Source: Clostridium ljungdahlii (GTDB lineage Bacteria > Bacillota > Clostridia > Clostridiales > Clostridiaceae). Taken from it: a stretch of DNA of 64,000 bases. Every line of letters begins with the position of its first letter. Within the stretch, counting starts at the first letter, position 1. Location of the stretch: positions 310,001 to 374,000 of the forward strand of contig NZ_LITT01000011.1 in the NCBI RefSeq assembly GCF_001636845.1, read 5' to 3'. Shown here in pieces: positions 1 to 9,615 of the stretch. The notes beneath the pieces are model-generated. The model searched no databases and was not told the origin of the DNA. It saw only the letters and a program-made list of their open reading frames with translations. A program made the position numbers and the translations under genes.

Positions 1-152
1 TATTCTTTTCCTATATCACTTATTAATAACAATTTGTTCTCTATATTATATCATATATTCTATAAAATAAAAGAATACCTATAGAATTATATTCCATAGA
101 TATATCAATGCTTTATCTATTATTTATAGTTTATATTTATTAATTCTATATA

Positions 153-559
153 TTAACCACAATAAGCAACTGCAGCCACGGTATCAGCATCTCCACATAA
201 ATTTGCAGCCTCACATATTGTATCTTCTAAATTTGAATTGTTCATGAAACACCAAAATGCACACCTTAAAGTGTCAACTACATATCCTGAAGGTACAAGC
301 TCTTCTTTTTTCATATTCATTTAGATTCAATAGGACATTCAGGATTCTCAAGTATTCCTCCTGCTACACATAAAGTCATCATGGTATCATCTGTAACCTG
401 TCCAGGCTTCAACTTCCAATGACCTCTGCCTATAATATCTTTTAGATACCCATATGTTTTGCGTCCTTCTTCTTGAGATAAAAATTCCAAAGTTGCCCCT
501 AATGCATCTCCACAGGCTACTCCAAATAATCCTCCCAAAAGTTTATTTAATCTTTCCAT
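153..559 (-). pseudogene. ADP-ribosylglycohydrolase (DraG family), internally deleted and frameshifted
   Basis: The first 80 residues (to 317) are the N-terminus of an ADP-ribosylglycohydrolase, with GGLFGVACGDALGATLEF and the metal-binding VTDDTMM motif. The frame stops with TGA at 317-319. An overlapping ATG at 318-320 opens a second frame, to 153, that gives the family C-terminus: GYVVDTL, AFWCF and the metal-binding CGDADTVAAVAY. Together they make about 135 residues against the usual 260-310, so the central helices are missing and the halves are out of frame. Family members remove ADP-ribose from proteins or small molecules. This copy cannot form a complete active site and is read as a decayed gene. 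Confidence 0.85.
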
Positions 560-569
560 ATTAACACCT

Positions 570-2576
570 TTATACTTTAAATCTTGAAACTATGCCCACT
601 AATGAGTCAGATTTTTCTTTTGCTTTTTCAGTTAATTCTACAACATGTCCTGCCATTTTAGTTATGTAAGAGGTTTCCCCTGCAATATTTTGAGCCCCAC
701 TTGCCTGTTCATTTCCACTATCGGATATCTCTTGCATTAGTTTTGATACATTTTGAACTGATACAAGAAGTTCATGAGACGTAGTACTAAACTCTGTTAC
801 TATGTTATTTACGTCTAAGAAATTCTTACTGGATTCCTCATGAGATTCTACAATTTCATTGTAATCAGGTAGAATCTTTTTATCTATAAATTCCAATATT
901 TCATAAGCACTAGATGATAAATTATCTACCACCTCTAAGATAGTTTTTGTAACCTCCTGTATTCTATTAACAGTATCTTTAGAATCATCAGAAAGAGTTC
1001 TTATTTCATTTGCTACAACTGCAAAACCCCTACCTGCTTCTCCGGCTCTAGCAGCTTCAATAGATGCATTTAATGCTACTAGATTAGTATCTTCCATAAT
1101 ATCAAGAATTGCTGAGGACAATTCACTAATCTTAGAAACCTCTTTTGATTTCTTAATGGCATCTTCCAAACTTTCTTTTGTGTTTTTGTATATGCTCATT
1201 ATGCTCTCTCTAGATTTCATTGCTTTTTGTTTCATTTTCTGTGATACACTACTCGCATTTGAAACACTTTCAGAACTATATTGTGCCTTTCTCGATATAG
1301 ATTCTGCATCCTTTTCAATTTCCCTTGATATTGCACTTATTTCTTCAGTAGATGCTGCAGTTTCCTCAGTAGTATCTGACAACTGCTCTGTAGTTGCAGA
1401 TATTTCCTCTATACTTTTATTAAGATTCTCCATTTCCACATTAATTTGTTTCATATTTTCAGTTACATTAGAAGATTCTTCTATTATATTCCTAATTATA
1501 TTCCCCTGACTTTCCTGCATGTTCTTTACTGCAACAGCAAGCACACCAGATTCATCTTTCATTTTTAACAACTTTTCAGGTATCGGAATTGTAAAATCAC
1601 CAGATGCCACTATTTTTAAATGCTTTGTAATTACATTTATAGGTTTTGATATAAGTGAAGTAATGAAAAATGCTATTAATACACCTATTAAAACAAAAAT
1701 AATAGTTGTAATTACCTGAAAGATTTGATTTTTTGTAAGGCTTTCCATAACTTCAGATTTGGGTACAGATATTCCCAAGGACCAGTTGGTGCCTTTTACA
1801 GGTGCATATCCTATATATTTTTTTGTTCCATCCCTGTAAGTATATCCATCTGCGCCACTCTTTCCCTCCATCATATAGGTTTCAAATTTCATTAGTTCCT
1901 GTAAGCTTGGATCCTTTTTACTTTTTTCAATTACATTTTCCATTTTACGTACAAGAGATATATCTTTATTTGCTACCGTATGTCCACTTTTACTTATCAT
2001 AAAAGTTGTTCCAGTTTTACCATACTTGATATTATTAGTTAATTTACTCAATTCACTTCCATCACGTGTGGCGATTAAAACTGCCTTAACTTTACTACCA
2101 TCTTTAATAGGAACAGCATAAGACATAACAAGCCTATTATCTGCCTTTCCTAAAACCGGGTCTGAAACTGAACTTTTTCCTTGAAGTGCTTCTTTATAAT
2201 TCTCTCTATCATATAAATTTGCCTTTACTCCATCTGTAAATGTAACATTACCATTAACATCTCCTATACCCATACTTATATGTCCACTTCTCTGTACCTC
2301 ATCTTTTAAAATATTTAATTTTTGATCTATAGATAATACATCACTTTTTATATAATAGTTTCCTGCTAAACCTTCCATTACATCTAATTGTCCTTCAATT
2401 TTAGTTTCAACAAATTTTGCAGATTGCTGAGCCATTTGAAGCAAGGATTCAGTAGCATTTGAAGCTAGTGTATCATAAGATTCTATAAAAGATACTGTAC
2501 CAAGTCCTATACATATAATTAGAATCAATATTCCAAAAGATATAGCCATTTTTGTCTTAATACTCTTAAAGTGCAA
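570..2576 (-). CDS. Methyl-accepting chemotaxis protein with periplasmic Cache domain
   Basis: A membrane chemoreceptor of about 668 residues. TM1 lies near residues 10-31, followed by an extracytoplasmic dCache-type ligand domain to about 283, TM2 near 285-307, a HAMP segment, and a long methyl-accepting coiled coil. The signalling tip is diagnostic ([20 protein letters not shown], then [15 protein letters not shown]). It should bind a small ligand outside the cell and control CheA/CheW. The frame opens at 2615, but that TTG lacks a ribosome site. A TTG at 2576 sits 7 nt after GGAGG and is preferred. No che genes are nearby, so it is a stand-alone receptor and the ligand is unknown. Confidence 0.93.
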   Translation of the reverse strand: MHFKSIKTKMAISFGILILIICIGLGTVSFIESYDTLASNATESLLQMAQQSAKFVETKIEGQLDVMEGLAGNYYIKSDVLSIDQKLNILKDEVQRSGHISMGIGDVNGNVTFTDGVKANLYDRENYKEALQGKSSVSDPVLGKADNRLVMSYAVPIKDGSKVKAVLIATRDGSELSKLTNNIKYGKTGTTFMISKSGHTVANKDISLVRKMENVIEKSKKDPSLQELMKFETYMMEGKSGADGYTYRDGTKKYIGYAPVKGTNWSLGISVPKSEVMESLTKNQIFQVITTIIFVLIGVLIAFFITSLISKPINVITKHLKIVASGDFTIPIPEKLLKMKDESGVLAVAVKNMQESQGNIIRNIIEESSNVTENMKQINVEMENLNKSIEEISATTEQLSDTTEETAASTEEISAISREIEKDAESISRKAQYSSESVSNASSVSQKMKQKAMKSRESIMSIYKNTKESLEDAIKKSKEVSKISELSSAILDIMEDTNLVALNASIEAARAGEAGRGFAVVANEIRTLSDDSKDTVNRIQEVTKTILEVVDNLSSSAYEILEFIDKKILPDYNEIVESHEESSKNFLDVNNIVTEFSTTSHELLVSVQNVSKLMQEISDSGNEQASGAQNIAGETSYITKMAGHVVELTEKAKEKSDSLVGIVSRFKV

Positions 2577-2776
2577 ATTAATTCCTCCCATTCCTACTAA
2601 AGTAATTTTGCTCAAATTGTATACTAATTAATAATTATTGTTACTTACATTGTACTACAAATTAATAATTTTTCAACAATATATTTAAAATGGGTAGGAA
2701 TTCACCTGCAGAAAAAGTATTAGACCTATCTTCTGGTAGTTAGCAAGCCTTTATTATGTTAAGATTCTATTTAAAA

Positions 2777-3436
2777 TTAATTTAGTCTCTCCAATTCCTG
2801 TTGTATATTCTGCATCTTAATATCTGTTTCTGATATAACATCTGCACATTCCTTTAAATCACTCTTTATATGTACTGGAGCCTTCCCTGCTGTTTTATAA
2901 TATAATTTATGCTCCAAGCTTGCCCAAAAATCCATAGCAATAGTTCTTATCTGTACTTCTATTCTCACTGGTTCTACATGATTTGAAAAGAATATAGGAA
3001 TTTCCAGAACCATATGAAAACTTCTATATCCATTTGGTTTTGGATTTTTAATATAATCCTTTTCTTTAATCAAAGTTATGTCATCCTGTCTTTTTAGCAT
3101 ATCTGCAATTTCATATATATCACTTACAAATGAACAAATAACTCTTATACCTGCTATATCATTCAAATTCTTCTTTGCCGATTCAAGTGTTAGTTTTAAA
3201 CCCTTTCGCTTAAGTTTTCCTATTATGCTTCTAGGTTCCTTAACTCTAGATTTAATATATTCTATGGGATTTCTTTTCCTCTTTACTTTAAATTCTTTAT
3301 CTAATATTTCAAGTTTAGTCCTAACTTCTTTTATAGCAGAACTATAACGCATCATAAAAGATTGCAATTTTTCTATTCCCTCATCAATATCCACTGATAC
3401 GTCCAAAGGTAGTTCAATAATTTCTGTGGATTCCAT
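2777..3436 (-). CDS. Small alarmone synthetase (RelQ-like GTP pyrophosphokinase)
   Basis: A single RelA/SpoT synthetase domain of 219 residues, near the usual length of RelQ/YjbM-type proteins. It should transfer pyrophosphate from ATP to GDP or GTP to make (p)ppGpp. Family motifs are visible: AGIRVICSF, NPKPNGYRSFHM (substrate loop), IEVQIRTIAMDFWASLEHK, and an upstream basic R/K-rich segment. There is no hydrolase, TGS or ACT domain. The frame opens at 3457, but the ATG at 3436 follows AGGGGA at about 9 nt and yields the normal MESTEII start. It appears to be monocistronic. Confidence 0.9.
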   Translation of the reverse strand: MESTEIIELPLDVSVDIDEGIEKLQSFMMRYSSAIKEVRTKLEILDKEFKVKRKRNPIEYIKSRVKEPRSIIGKLKRKGLKLTLESAKKNLNDIAGIRVICSFVSDIYEIADMLKRQDDITLIKEKDYIKNPKPNGYRSFHMVLEIPIFFSNHVEPVRIEVQIRTIAMDFWASLEHKLYYKTAGKAPVHIKSDLKECADVISETDIKMQNIQQELERLN

Positions 3437-3589
3437 TATAAATATTTCCCCTTTCAAAAACTCACTTTAAGTTCAATTCATTCACATAATACTACAGTTT
3501 ATGAAATCATAAAAGTATTTTAGTTATTTTTCACTTTATGTTAATATTTATATATATAATAGGTGGACTAATTTACAAATTTATGAGCA

Positions 3590-3616
3590 AAACGGATGGT
3601 TTATTACCATCCGTTT
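3590..3616 (-). terminator. Hairpin terminator after the DUF2225 gene
   Basis: A 10-bp inverted repeat (AAACGGATGG / CCATCCGTTT) with a 7-nt loop overlaps the stop codon of the DUF2225 gene and is followed on the minus strand by a short T-run. Confidence 0.6.
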
Positions 3617-4501
3617 AACTAAAAAACCTTGAAAAAAATCCTTTTTTAGGTTTTTGATCTTCTTTTGAAATGACATCATCGTTATTTAATTCATCAACAC
3701 CTTTTTCCAATTGTTCAGCTTCTTTTATTAAATCTCTTTGTTCCCTACTTCGATCCTTAAGCTTTGAAGGAACTCCATGTGTCGTTATTATCTGGCTAAA
3801 CCATTTCAAACTTTCATCATTATTTCCTAATCTTCTATTTAATTCACCTATGATGTACATAGAAGTGAACTTATCCATGTTATACAAAGGAAACGCTTCG
3901 TTAAAATAAGCATAGTTAAACCCTTCTAAAGCCTGTCTTAAAAATACATTTTCATTTTCAGAGTCTTCTAATATCCGATACATCCAGGCTAGTTTTAAGC
4001 AATTCATTGCCTTTTTACTAGCTTTTGCATCTATCACATAATAATTTAATAAAGAAAGTTTAAACCTTTCTATGGCTACATTCACATCATATACCTCCGG
4101 GTAAGATCTGGGCTGCCACTTTGGTCTGATTTTTTCTTTTACTAGATTAATTTCAGAATCTCTAATTTTATTAAAATCTCTTTTCATTGCGGCATATCCA
4201 CATTTGTCACAAACCCATACATCATAAAAATAAGGATTTATAACATCAAATATAATAAATGAATCAGAATCTCTTTTTAAAATTCTTGCAGCTGAAGTTT
4301 TAACTGCTCTAGCTTTAAAATCATTATCACAAACCGGACATGTAATTTCACAATCATATAATAATTTTTTTTGTTTTTCTTCATCCGTTAATTGAAGTAA
4401 TTCTTCTTTTTCTATTTCTTCTTTTTTGTATGGTACAAATCTATTCCATCTATATCATCAAATCCTAAATTTTCCAAACCAGAAAATATATTTTTTGACA
4501 C
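3615..4501 (-). CDS. DUF2225 zinc-ribbon protein, requires a -1 frameshift
   Basis: The 3' frame gives a zinc ribbon (CPVCDNDF, then VWVCDKCGYAAMKRDF) and a C-terminal helical, TPR-like half, the layout of DUF2225 proteins of unknown function. The ATG at 4187 lies inside the zinc ribbon, so it cannot be the true start. The frame is open back to about 4450 but has no start codon. A GTG at 4501, with AAGGTG about 7 nt upstream, begins the expected N-terminus (SKNIFSGLENLGFDDIDGI) in the neighbouring frame. The two frames meet at 4421-4427, which reads ACA AAA AAG, an exact A-AAA-AAG slippery heptamer. A -1 slip there joins them into about 295 residues. Programmed shift, single-base mutation and sequencing error remain possible. 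Confidence 0.8.
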
Positions 4502-4566
4502 TAGAACATCACCTTCATCATCTAAAAAATTTTATATAAATATTATATCAAAAAAAGCAATTAAAT

Positions 4567-4712
4567 TAAATTATATCAACACTGTGTTCTTTTCTTGTCC
4601 TGTTAGAATCTTCATTAAACACTATATCAAGTACCCAATGCATACTTTCAATTTTTCAGTGCTTACACACAGCATTTGAAAATTTTACAGCATCAGCCTG
4701 TAGTGAACTTAT
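4567..4712 (-). pseudogene. ISAs1-family transposase C-terminal relic
   Basis: On the minus strand the frame reads SLQADAVKFSNAVCKH, a stop, then KIESMHWVLDIVFNEDSNRT. This is the C-terminal DDE region of ISAs1-type transposases, normally HWxIEN followed by LHWVLDVxFxED. Only about 45 codons remain, with an internal stop, and no terminal repeats or second half were found nearby. It is a dead insertion-sequence remnant in the gap between the DUF2225 and TPM genes. Confidence 0.75.
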
Positions 4713-4740
4713 AAGGATAGTGTAAAATAACTCCATCTTT

Positions 4741-4782
4741 ACCTTACAATATTTATTAAGCAGCATTACATTATTGTAAGGT
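4741..4782. repeat. 10-bp inverted repeat, 22-nt loop
   Basis: ACCTTACAAT at 4741-4750 is perfectly inverted at 4773-4782. It lies between the transposase relic and the TPM gene terminator and may belong to the old insertion; no function can be assigned. Confidence 0.4.
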
Positions 4783-4793
4783 TGAGAAGACGA

Positions 4794-4860
4794 TAAAAAA
4801 AAGCCATCCAATCAAAGCTCATATTTATGAAAATATTGGCTTTAACTAGATGGTGCTTTA
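4794..4860 (-). terminator. Terminator of the LemA/TPM operon
   Basis: On the minus strand, immediately after the TPM gene stop, a long imperfect hairpin (AAAGC/GCTTT and CCATC/GATGG pairings) is followed by eight T residues. It probably ends the lemA-TPM transcript. Confidence 0.6.
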
Positions 4861-4862
4861 TT

Positions 4863-5657
4863 TTACCAGCTCCCTGAGGAACCTCCTCCACTAGAGCTGC
4901 CTCCTCCAAATCCGCCCTGGTTACTTCCACCAAAGCCTCCACCGCCTCCTCTTGGGCCTCCCCAAAAAGAATTCCAAAACAGCAAATAAAATAAAAACTT
5001 AGTTATCCTTGCTTTATTAAGTAAAATATCCAATAGGAAAGCGCCCAGAATATAGTATATTACTACATGATTTACAGAAACTGATTTTCGATTCTGCGCA
5101 GTTTCATTACTTCCTTGCAAACTAACATTATATTCTTTAGCTATATCTCTTGCAAAAACTGAATAAGCATTCTTTAATCCTTCACCATATCTTTTTTCTT
5201 TAAAGAGTGGAACTGCTTCACTATTCATAACTCTAGAAGAATATATATCTGTAATCACACCTTCCAACTCTCTTCCTACCTCTACCCTCCATTTTTTATC
5301 ATTTATTGATAATAATATTAAAAGCCCATTGTCCTTACCTTTTTGTCCAATTCCCCAGCTTCTAAAAAGCTCATTGGAATAAGATTCTATATCTTTTCCT
5401 TCAAGTGAACTAATTATAACCACTGCTGCTTGTGAACCAGTTTTATTTTCTAATTCACTTCCAAGTGATACAATATAGTTTTTAGAATCTTCATCAACAA
5501 TTCCTACATAATCATTTATATACTTTAATTTAGTTGGTACAGGTATATTTGAAGCACTTTTTACAAAATAAGGCAAAGTCAAAATAAAAATTAGCACAGA
5601 AAGTAATACACCTAAAGATGATAAAATCACCTTTAATTTAGTATTTATTTTATTCAT
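4863..5657 (-). CDS. TPM-domain (YgcG-like) membrane protein
   Basis: 264 residues: an N-terminal signal or anchor segment (about 12-34), a TPM domain (about 40-165, with YVGIVDEDSKNYI, TGSQAAVVII, DNGLLILLSINDKKWRVEVG), a second hydrophobic segment near 198-225, and a Gly/Ser-rich tail ending GGSSGSW. TPM proteins are envelope proteins; some homologues have phosphatase activity or act in photosystem repair, but the bacterial role is poorly defined. It is directly downstream of lemA on the same strand, a pairing common in Firmicutes, so the two probably work together at the membrane. The glycine tail is usual for this subgroup. Confidence 0.88.
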   Translation of the reverse strand: MNKINTKLKVILSSLGVLLSVLIFILTLPYFVKSASNIPVPTKLKYINDYVGIVDEDSKNYIVSLGSELENKTGSQAAVVIISSLEGKDIESYSNELFRSWGIGQKGKDNGLLILLSINDKKWRVEVGRELEGVITDIYSSRVMNSEAVPLFKEKRYGEGLKNAYSVFARDIAKEYNVSLQGSNETAQNRKSVSVNHVVIYYILGAFLLDILLNKARITKFLFYLLFWNSFWGGPRGGGGGFGGSNQGGFGGGSSSGGGSSGSW

Positions 5658-5741
5658 TTAAATTTTCCATCTTAGATTATCTAAAATAGCTTTCTTACAA
5701 CCTAATTTTATGAATATATAACTTGTAGGTTGTAAACTAAA

Positions 5742-6311
5742 CTATCTTGTAAAATCCACCTTTGGAACTTCCTGTGCTCCTTGACTAGCCTTATAATATG
5801 TTTTTTGAGAAAAACCAAATATACCTGAAATTATTGAATTTGGAAATCTTTTTATAGATGTATTATAGTTATTCACAGCGGTATTATAATCTTGTCTTGC
5901 TATTCCTATTCTATTTTCTGTACCCTCTAAAGCAACAGATAAATCTCTAAAATTTTGATTAGATTTTAAATCCGGATATCTTTCAACAATTACTAAAAGT
6001 CTTGAAAGTGCTGATGAAAGTGCTGCATCTGCATTTGCTCTATCAGTAATTGTTTGAGCTCCAGCAAGTTTAGCTCTTGCATTTGCCACATCTGTAAATA
6101 TTGTTTTTTCCTGAGCTGCATAACCTTTTACCGTTTGAACTAAGTTTGGTATTAAATCTGACCTTCTCTGCAGTTGAGTATCAATATTAGACTCTGATGC
6201 ATTAACTTTTTGCTCTAATCCTACAATGGAGTTATAACTACCTATTAAAGGTAAAAATATAATTAACAATACTCCTATAACAATTAAAGATGTTTTTAAT
6301 CCTTTACTCAT
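5742..6311 (-). CDS. LemA family membrane protein
   Basis: A 189-residue LemA protein with one N-terminal transmembrane helix (about 5-25) and an elongated helical domain containing the family signatures ESNIDTQLQRRSDLIPNLV, VKGYAAQEK and RIGIARQDYN. The frame opens at 6326, but only the ATG at 6311 has a ribosome-site-like GGTGGTG at a workable distance. It heads a two-gene operon with the TPM protein. The molecular function is not known; homologues are envelope-associated. Confidence 0.92.
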   Translation of the reverse strand: MSKGLKTSLIVIGVLLIIFLPLIGSYNSIVGLEQKVNASESNIDTQLQRRSDLIPNLVQTVKGYAAQEKTIFTDVANARAKLAGAQTITDRANADAALSSALSRLLVIVERYPDLKSNQNFRDLSVALEGTENRIGIARQDYNTAVNNYNTSIKRFPNSIISGIFGFSQKTYYKASQGAQEVPKVDFTR

Positions 6312-6439
6312 TTGATACACCACCATTTTTTATAATAGTATATTTATTTTAAGGAATTTTTTTAATAAATATACTAGTGCACAAAATTTCTATTTTGTAA
6401 TAGTGAATTCATATTTAACGCTAAAGTTCTGAAAAATTT

Positions 6440-6476
6440 AATCTCAAAAATAATAAAGCCAAAAATTTTTGAGATT
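6440..6476. repeat. 12-bp hairpin upstream of lemA
   Basis: AATCTCAAAAAT (6440-6451) is inverted at 6465-6476. It lies in the gap between lemA and the desulfidase fragment. It may be an old terminator; no associated transcript can be shown. Confidence 0.4.
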
Positions 6477-6573
6477 TCAATCATAACCTTTCAAAAATTC
6501 CTGACCTTTTATCAATTTGTTCTTATTAAACTAATTATTTCACTATAAGTAACCAATCTAAAATCATAATCAT

Positions 6574-7002
6574 ATGGCTTTTGCACATGTTAATCCTTTC
6601 TTGTGTACTATCATTTTTATATCACTACATCAAAAACGTTATATAGGAAATTTATCTGCCTACTGTGGAGCTGTGTCAGCAGGGACAGCTGCAGCTTGTG
6701 GTATTGCTTATCTAAATGGTGGTGATTATGATACAATTGGGAAAACCATAATCAATTCTATCGGCACTGTTGGTGGTATTATATGTGATGGAGCCAAAGC
6801 TTCCTGTGCAGCAAAAATTTCTAGTTCAGTAGATGCTGGTATAATGGGATACGAAATGGCAAAACATGGTTTGGTATTTCCATTTGGTGAAGGACTCGTG
6901 GAAAAGGATTATGAAAAAACAATTCAGAATATCGGTCGTGTGGGACATCAAGGCATGAAATCAACTGATGTAGAAATTCTTAATATTATGATAGGTAAAT
7001 AA
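6574..7002 (+). pseudogene. L-cysteine desulfidase / UPF0597 family, C-terminal fragment
   Basis: From about residue 23 the protein is the C-terminal third of the UPF0597 / cysteine desulfidase family, related to iron-sulfur serine dehydratases: YIGNLSAYCGAVSAGTAAAC, TVGGIICDGAKASCAAK with a cluster-type cysteine, and a GMKSTD segment near the end. The family is usually about 430 residues; here the N-terminal two thirds are missing and replaced by about 22 unrelated residues. No good ribosome site precedes the ATG. Intact members release sulfide, ammonia and pyruvate from cysteine. This is a 5'-truncated relic, ending just before a palindromic element. Confidence 0.8.
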
Positions 7003-7007
7003 CCTGC

Positions 7008-7122
7008 TTTTTATCTGATGGCTACCTATTGTAACACTCCCACTCACACAGCGAAAGCGACTATCACCAAATCACAGATTTGGTGATAGTCGCTTTTCCC
7101 TATAAGTAAGATTCATTGATAA
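7008..7122. mobile_element. IS200/IS605-like palindrome element, copy A
   Basis: Begins TTTTATCTGATGGCTACC and ends AAGTAAGATTCATTGATAA, the same ends as copy B at 28446. The left-end stem is partly lost. The right end is a perfect 20-bp hairpin (7054-7073 with 7077-7096, 3-nt loop) whose sequence differs from that of copy B. It carries no transposase. It starts within 10 bp of the stop codon of the desulfidase fragment. Confidence 0.6.
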
Positions 7123-7177
7123 TTTTTAAGAATAAATTACTGTACGCAATTAAGCCATAAATATTACCTATAACAAC

Positions 7178-7262
7178 CATCGGATAAAAACATTATCTTT
7201 AATTAACTAATTTTATCCGATGACTGCCTGCTCTAATACTCCCTCGCACTCTGTTTATGACT
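7178..7262. mobile_element. IS200/IS605-like palindrome element, copy C (deleted)
   Basis: TTTTATCCGATGACTGCCTG and CTCTGTTTATGA match the two ends of copy D at 17547, but the interior is missing. The 12-base start is also present inverted at 7178-7189, giving a perfect 12-bp head-to-head repeat across 21 bp. It lies in the leader region upstream of the secreted GH18 gene. Confidence 0.5.
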
Positions 7263-7393
7263 TTAGTCCCTATATCAATGTGACTATAGAAATCTATTAA
7301 TATACAAAAAAAGGATTTATAATTAGATCATCAAAGGGGAGAAATATTAGATTTACCAACCTAATTCAATAACAAATTTAAGGAGGGGTACAG

Positions 7394-8719
7394 ATGACAG
7401 TTAAAAAAAGCTTTTTGATATTTATTACAGCAATTATTTTCTTAATTTCCAACATACAATTTGCTGCAGCAAAAAACAATGGTTCTCCACCACCAGCTCC
7501 AACAGGATTAACTATTTCTAATATTAGTACAAGCTCTCTTACGTTGAGTTGGTCTTCAGTATATGGTGCATCCGGATATTATGTTTATATGGCTTCACCA
7601 AATGATGCTAACTATACTAAAATTGCCACTGTTACTAGTACAAAATTAATACAGTCCGGACTAACTTCTAATACTAATTATTGGTTTTATGTCACAGCTT
7701 ATAATCGCTATGGTACATCAGCAAATTCAATCCATATAACTGCTGCTACGCTGCCTTTTACCGTACCAACTACAACTAAAAAGCAAGTTTTAGGTTTTAC
7801 AACCTATTATTATTCGGGAGATCCTTCCTCTTACAATTCAATGGCAGCTAATACTTCAACTATTGATGAAATAGCTACCCAAACCTATACTACAGACAGT
7901 CTCGGCAATATTTCAGGATTAGTTCCAACTAACCAAATTAGCTATGCAAACAACAGTGGAATTAAAACATATGCAATGCTTCAAAATAATTTTGATGGCA
8001 ATATTGCAAAATCAGTACTAGAAAATCAAACAAATAGACAAAAATTAGAAACCAATCTTTTAAATGCAATAAAAGTAAATGGCTACAAAGGCGTAAATGT
8101 AGATCTTGAAGGAGTTTTCTATTATGATAGAAACTACTACACAACTTTTGTACAAGAACTTTACAATTTGTTAACTCCACAAGGTTTTTCAGTAACTCTT
8201 TCAGTACCAGCTAAAACAATCGATAGTACAACAAATACTTGGAGCGGAGCATACGATTACGCTGTATTAGCAAAGTATTCTGATCAAATAGCTATAATGA
8301 CCTATGATGAACACTATCCTGGTGGAACAGCAGGTCCAATTGCCTCTATATCTTGGGTTGAAAATGTAGTTAAATATGCAATTACGGTAATTCCAAGAGA
8401 AAAAATTATGTTAGGTGTTGCAGCTTATGGATACGATTGGTCATCAAATGGTACAAAAGCTTATGGAATAAATGGTATGTACAATATTGCAGCTACAAAC
8501 AGTGCAGCTGTACTGTGGGATGATATATCAAAATCACCATATTTCAATTACACAGATACTTCTGGTATAGCTCACTCAGATTGGTTTGAAAATGGCCAGA
8601 GTTTAGGATATAAATTAGATTTAGTTAATTCCTATAATTTAAATGGCATTGCTATTTGGAGATTGGGGCTTGAAAATGCAGACTATTGGACAAGCATAAA
8701 AACAAAATTTAATAGATAA
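7394..8719 (+). CDS. Secreted FN3-GH18 protein (chitinase / spore-lytic type)
   Basis: 441 residues beginning with a Sec signal peptide (KKSFLIFITAIIFLISNI, cleavage after AAA near 26). A fibronectin type III domain follows (about 36-122), then a glycoside hydrolase 18 barrel (about 130-440). The GH18 active-site strand reads GVNVDLEGV, placing the catalytic Glu at the end of the DxxDxE-type motif; IAIMTYDEHYPGG and GIAIWRLGLEN are typical of the YaaH/SleL-like branch. It probably cuts GlcNAc-containing polymers (chitin or peptidoglycan) outside the cell. The start is certain from AGGAGGGG 6 nt upstream. The substrate cannot be decided from sequence. Confidence 0.9.
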   Translation: MTVKKSFLIFITAIIFLISNIQFAAAKNNGSPPPAPTGLTISNISTSSLTLSWSSVYGASGYYVYMASPNDANYTKIATVTSTKLIQSGLTSNTNYWFYVTAYNRYGTSANSIHITAATLPFTVPTTTKKQVLGFTTYYYSGDPSSYNSMAANTSTIDEIATQTYTTDSLGNISGLVPTNQISYANNSGIKTYAMLQNNFDGNIAKSVLENQTNRQKLETNLLNAIKVNGYKGVNVDLEGVFYYDRNYYTTFVQELYNLLTPQGFSVTLSVPAKTIDSTTNTWSGAYDYAVLAKYSDQIAIMTYDEHYPGGTAGPIASISWVENVVKYAITVIPREKIMLGVAAYGYDWSSNGTKAYGINGMYNIAATNSAAVLWDDISKSPYFNYTDTSGIAHSDWFENGQSLGYKLDLVNSYNLNGIAIWRLGLENADYWTSIKTKFNR

Positions 8720-8780
8720 AATATCATATAATGACAATTTCACCACCATAAATTATTTGCTCAACTTTTACAAAAGACAT

Positions 8781-9094
8781 TTGACAGAGGACAGAGGACA
8801 ATGAAGGTGAGTTTTCCTCCTTACGTCAGAAAACTAATTTATTTTTAAGCCATGTTTTGCTAATGCAAAACATGGCTTAAGCAGGTCCTAAAATCTGTAA
8901 TTTTCAGATAATTGCTTGCTCAGAAAGTACTTCTTAGAAACAAAAAAACGTGAGTTTCTTTTAAATTGAATATTTTTCGTAGCATAGCGGAGAAAAATAA
9001 TCCTTCACTGTCCTCTGTCAATTGTCCTCTGTCCTCTCAAAAATATTACTTCGTAATCTTTTTACATTAAGTCAAATCTTCGTATGTGCGAAAA
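8781..9094. repeat. About 0.3-kb interspersed repeat, copy 1
   Basis: Short tandem GACAGAG-GACAGAG units at 8782-8800 are inverted at 9008-9036 (CTGTCCTCTGTC units). Each flank has a shared ATGAAGG / CCTTCACT box. The centre holds the hairpin TTTTGCTAATGCAAAA (8855-8870, arms longer). The outer boundary is TATGTGCGAAAA. Copy 2 at 48640-48914 has the same order of parts. Together with short flanks it fills the gap between the GH18 gene and the VOC gene; no coding sequence was seen in it. Confidence 0.6.
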
Positions 9095-9099
9095 TTAGG

Positions 9100-9567
9100 T
9101 TATTTACATTCTTCTAATTGCCTTATATAATCAATAGGAAACTGAGTACGCTTAGCTGTTTCTTCAGGTGTCAAACCTTCATTTAAAAATTGCTTTATAA
9201 CACTTACCATACTTTCTCCAATTTCAATAATATGTTTATCGGGATCATAAAACCTGATAACTCTCTGTCCCCATGGATATTCTTTAACATCATGAATATA
9301 CTCTATATTATCAAAATTCTTTAACCTTTCCACAAATCCATTTAAATCTTCTTCTTCAAAATAGAGTTCAAAATTATTTGACTTATTGGCAACTTGATTT
9401 TTATTTATATTAATAAGTTCTGCAAAACCTTTTTGTATTGCAAAGCTGTTTTCAAAAGTAACATTTGCTCCAAAATCCATGGTTACCTTCTGATTAAGTA
9501 CTTTTTCATAAAACTTTCTTGAAATCTCAATATCACTAACAGCTATAAGTGGACATACAAATTTCAT
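9100..9567 (-). CDS. VOC (glyoxalase/bleomycin-resistance fold) protein
   Basis: 155 residues. The first 115 are a vicinal-oxygen-chelate domain of beta-alpha-beta-beta-beta repeats: CPLIAVSDIEISRKFYEKVL at the start and VIRFYDPDKHIIEIGE at the metal-ligand strand. The last 35 residues (FLNEGLTPEETAKRTQFP) look like a small helix-turn-helix tail. The frame opens at 9576 directly on the AGGAG; the ATG at 9567 is correctly spaced and preferred. Substrate unknown; members include lyases, dioxygenases and antibiotic-binding proteins. Confidence 0.85.
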   Translation of the reverse strand: MKFVCPLIAVSDIEISRKFYEKVLNQKVTMDFGANVTFENSFAIQKGFAELININKNQVANKSNNFELYFEEEDLNGFVERLKNFDNIEYIHDVKEYPWGQRVIRFYDPDKHIIEIGESMVSVIKQFLNEGLTPEETAKRTQFPIDYIRQLEECK

Positions 9568-9615
9568 TTCTAACATCTCCTATATATATACTTTTCTAAC
9601 ATTGTTCATTATATA

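Noticed and set aside
1156-1509. Open frame of 117 codons opposite the chemoreceptor
   Set aside because: Fully antisense to the methyl-accepting coiled coil; such frames are common opposite repetitive helical genes.
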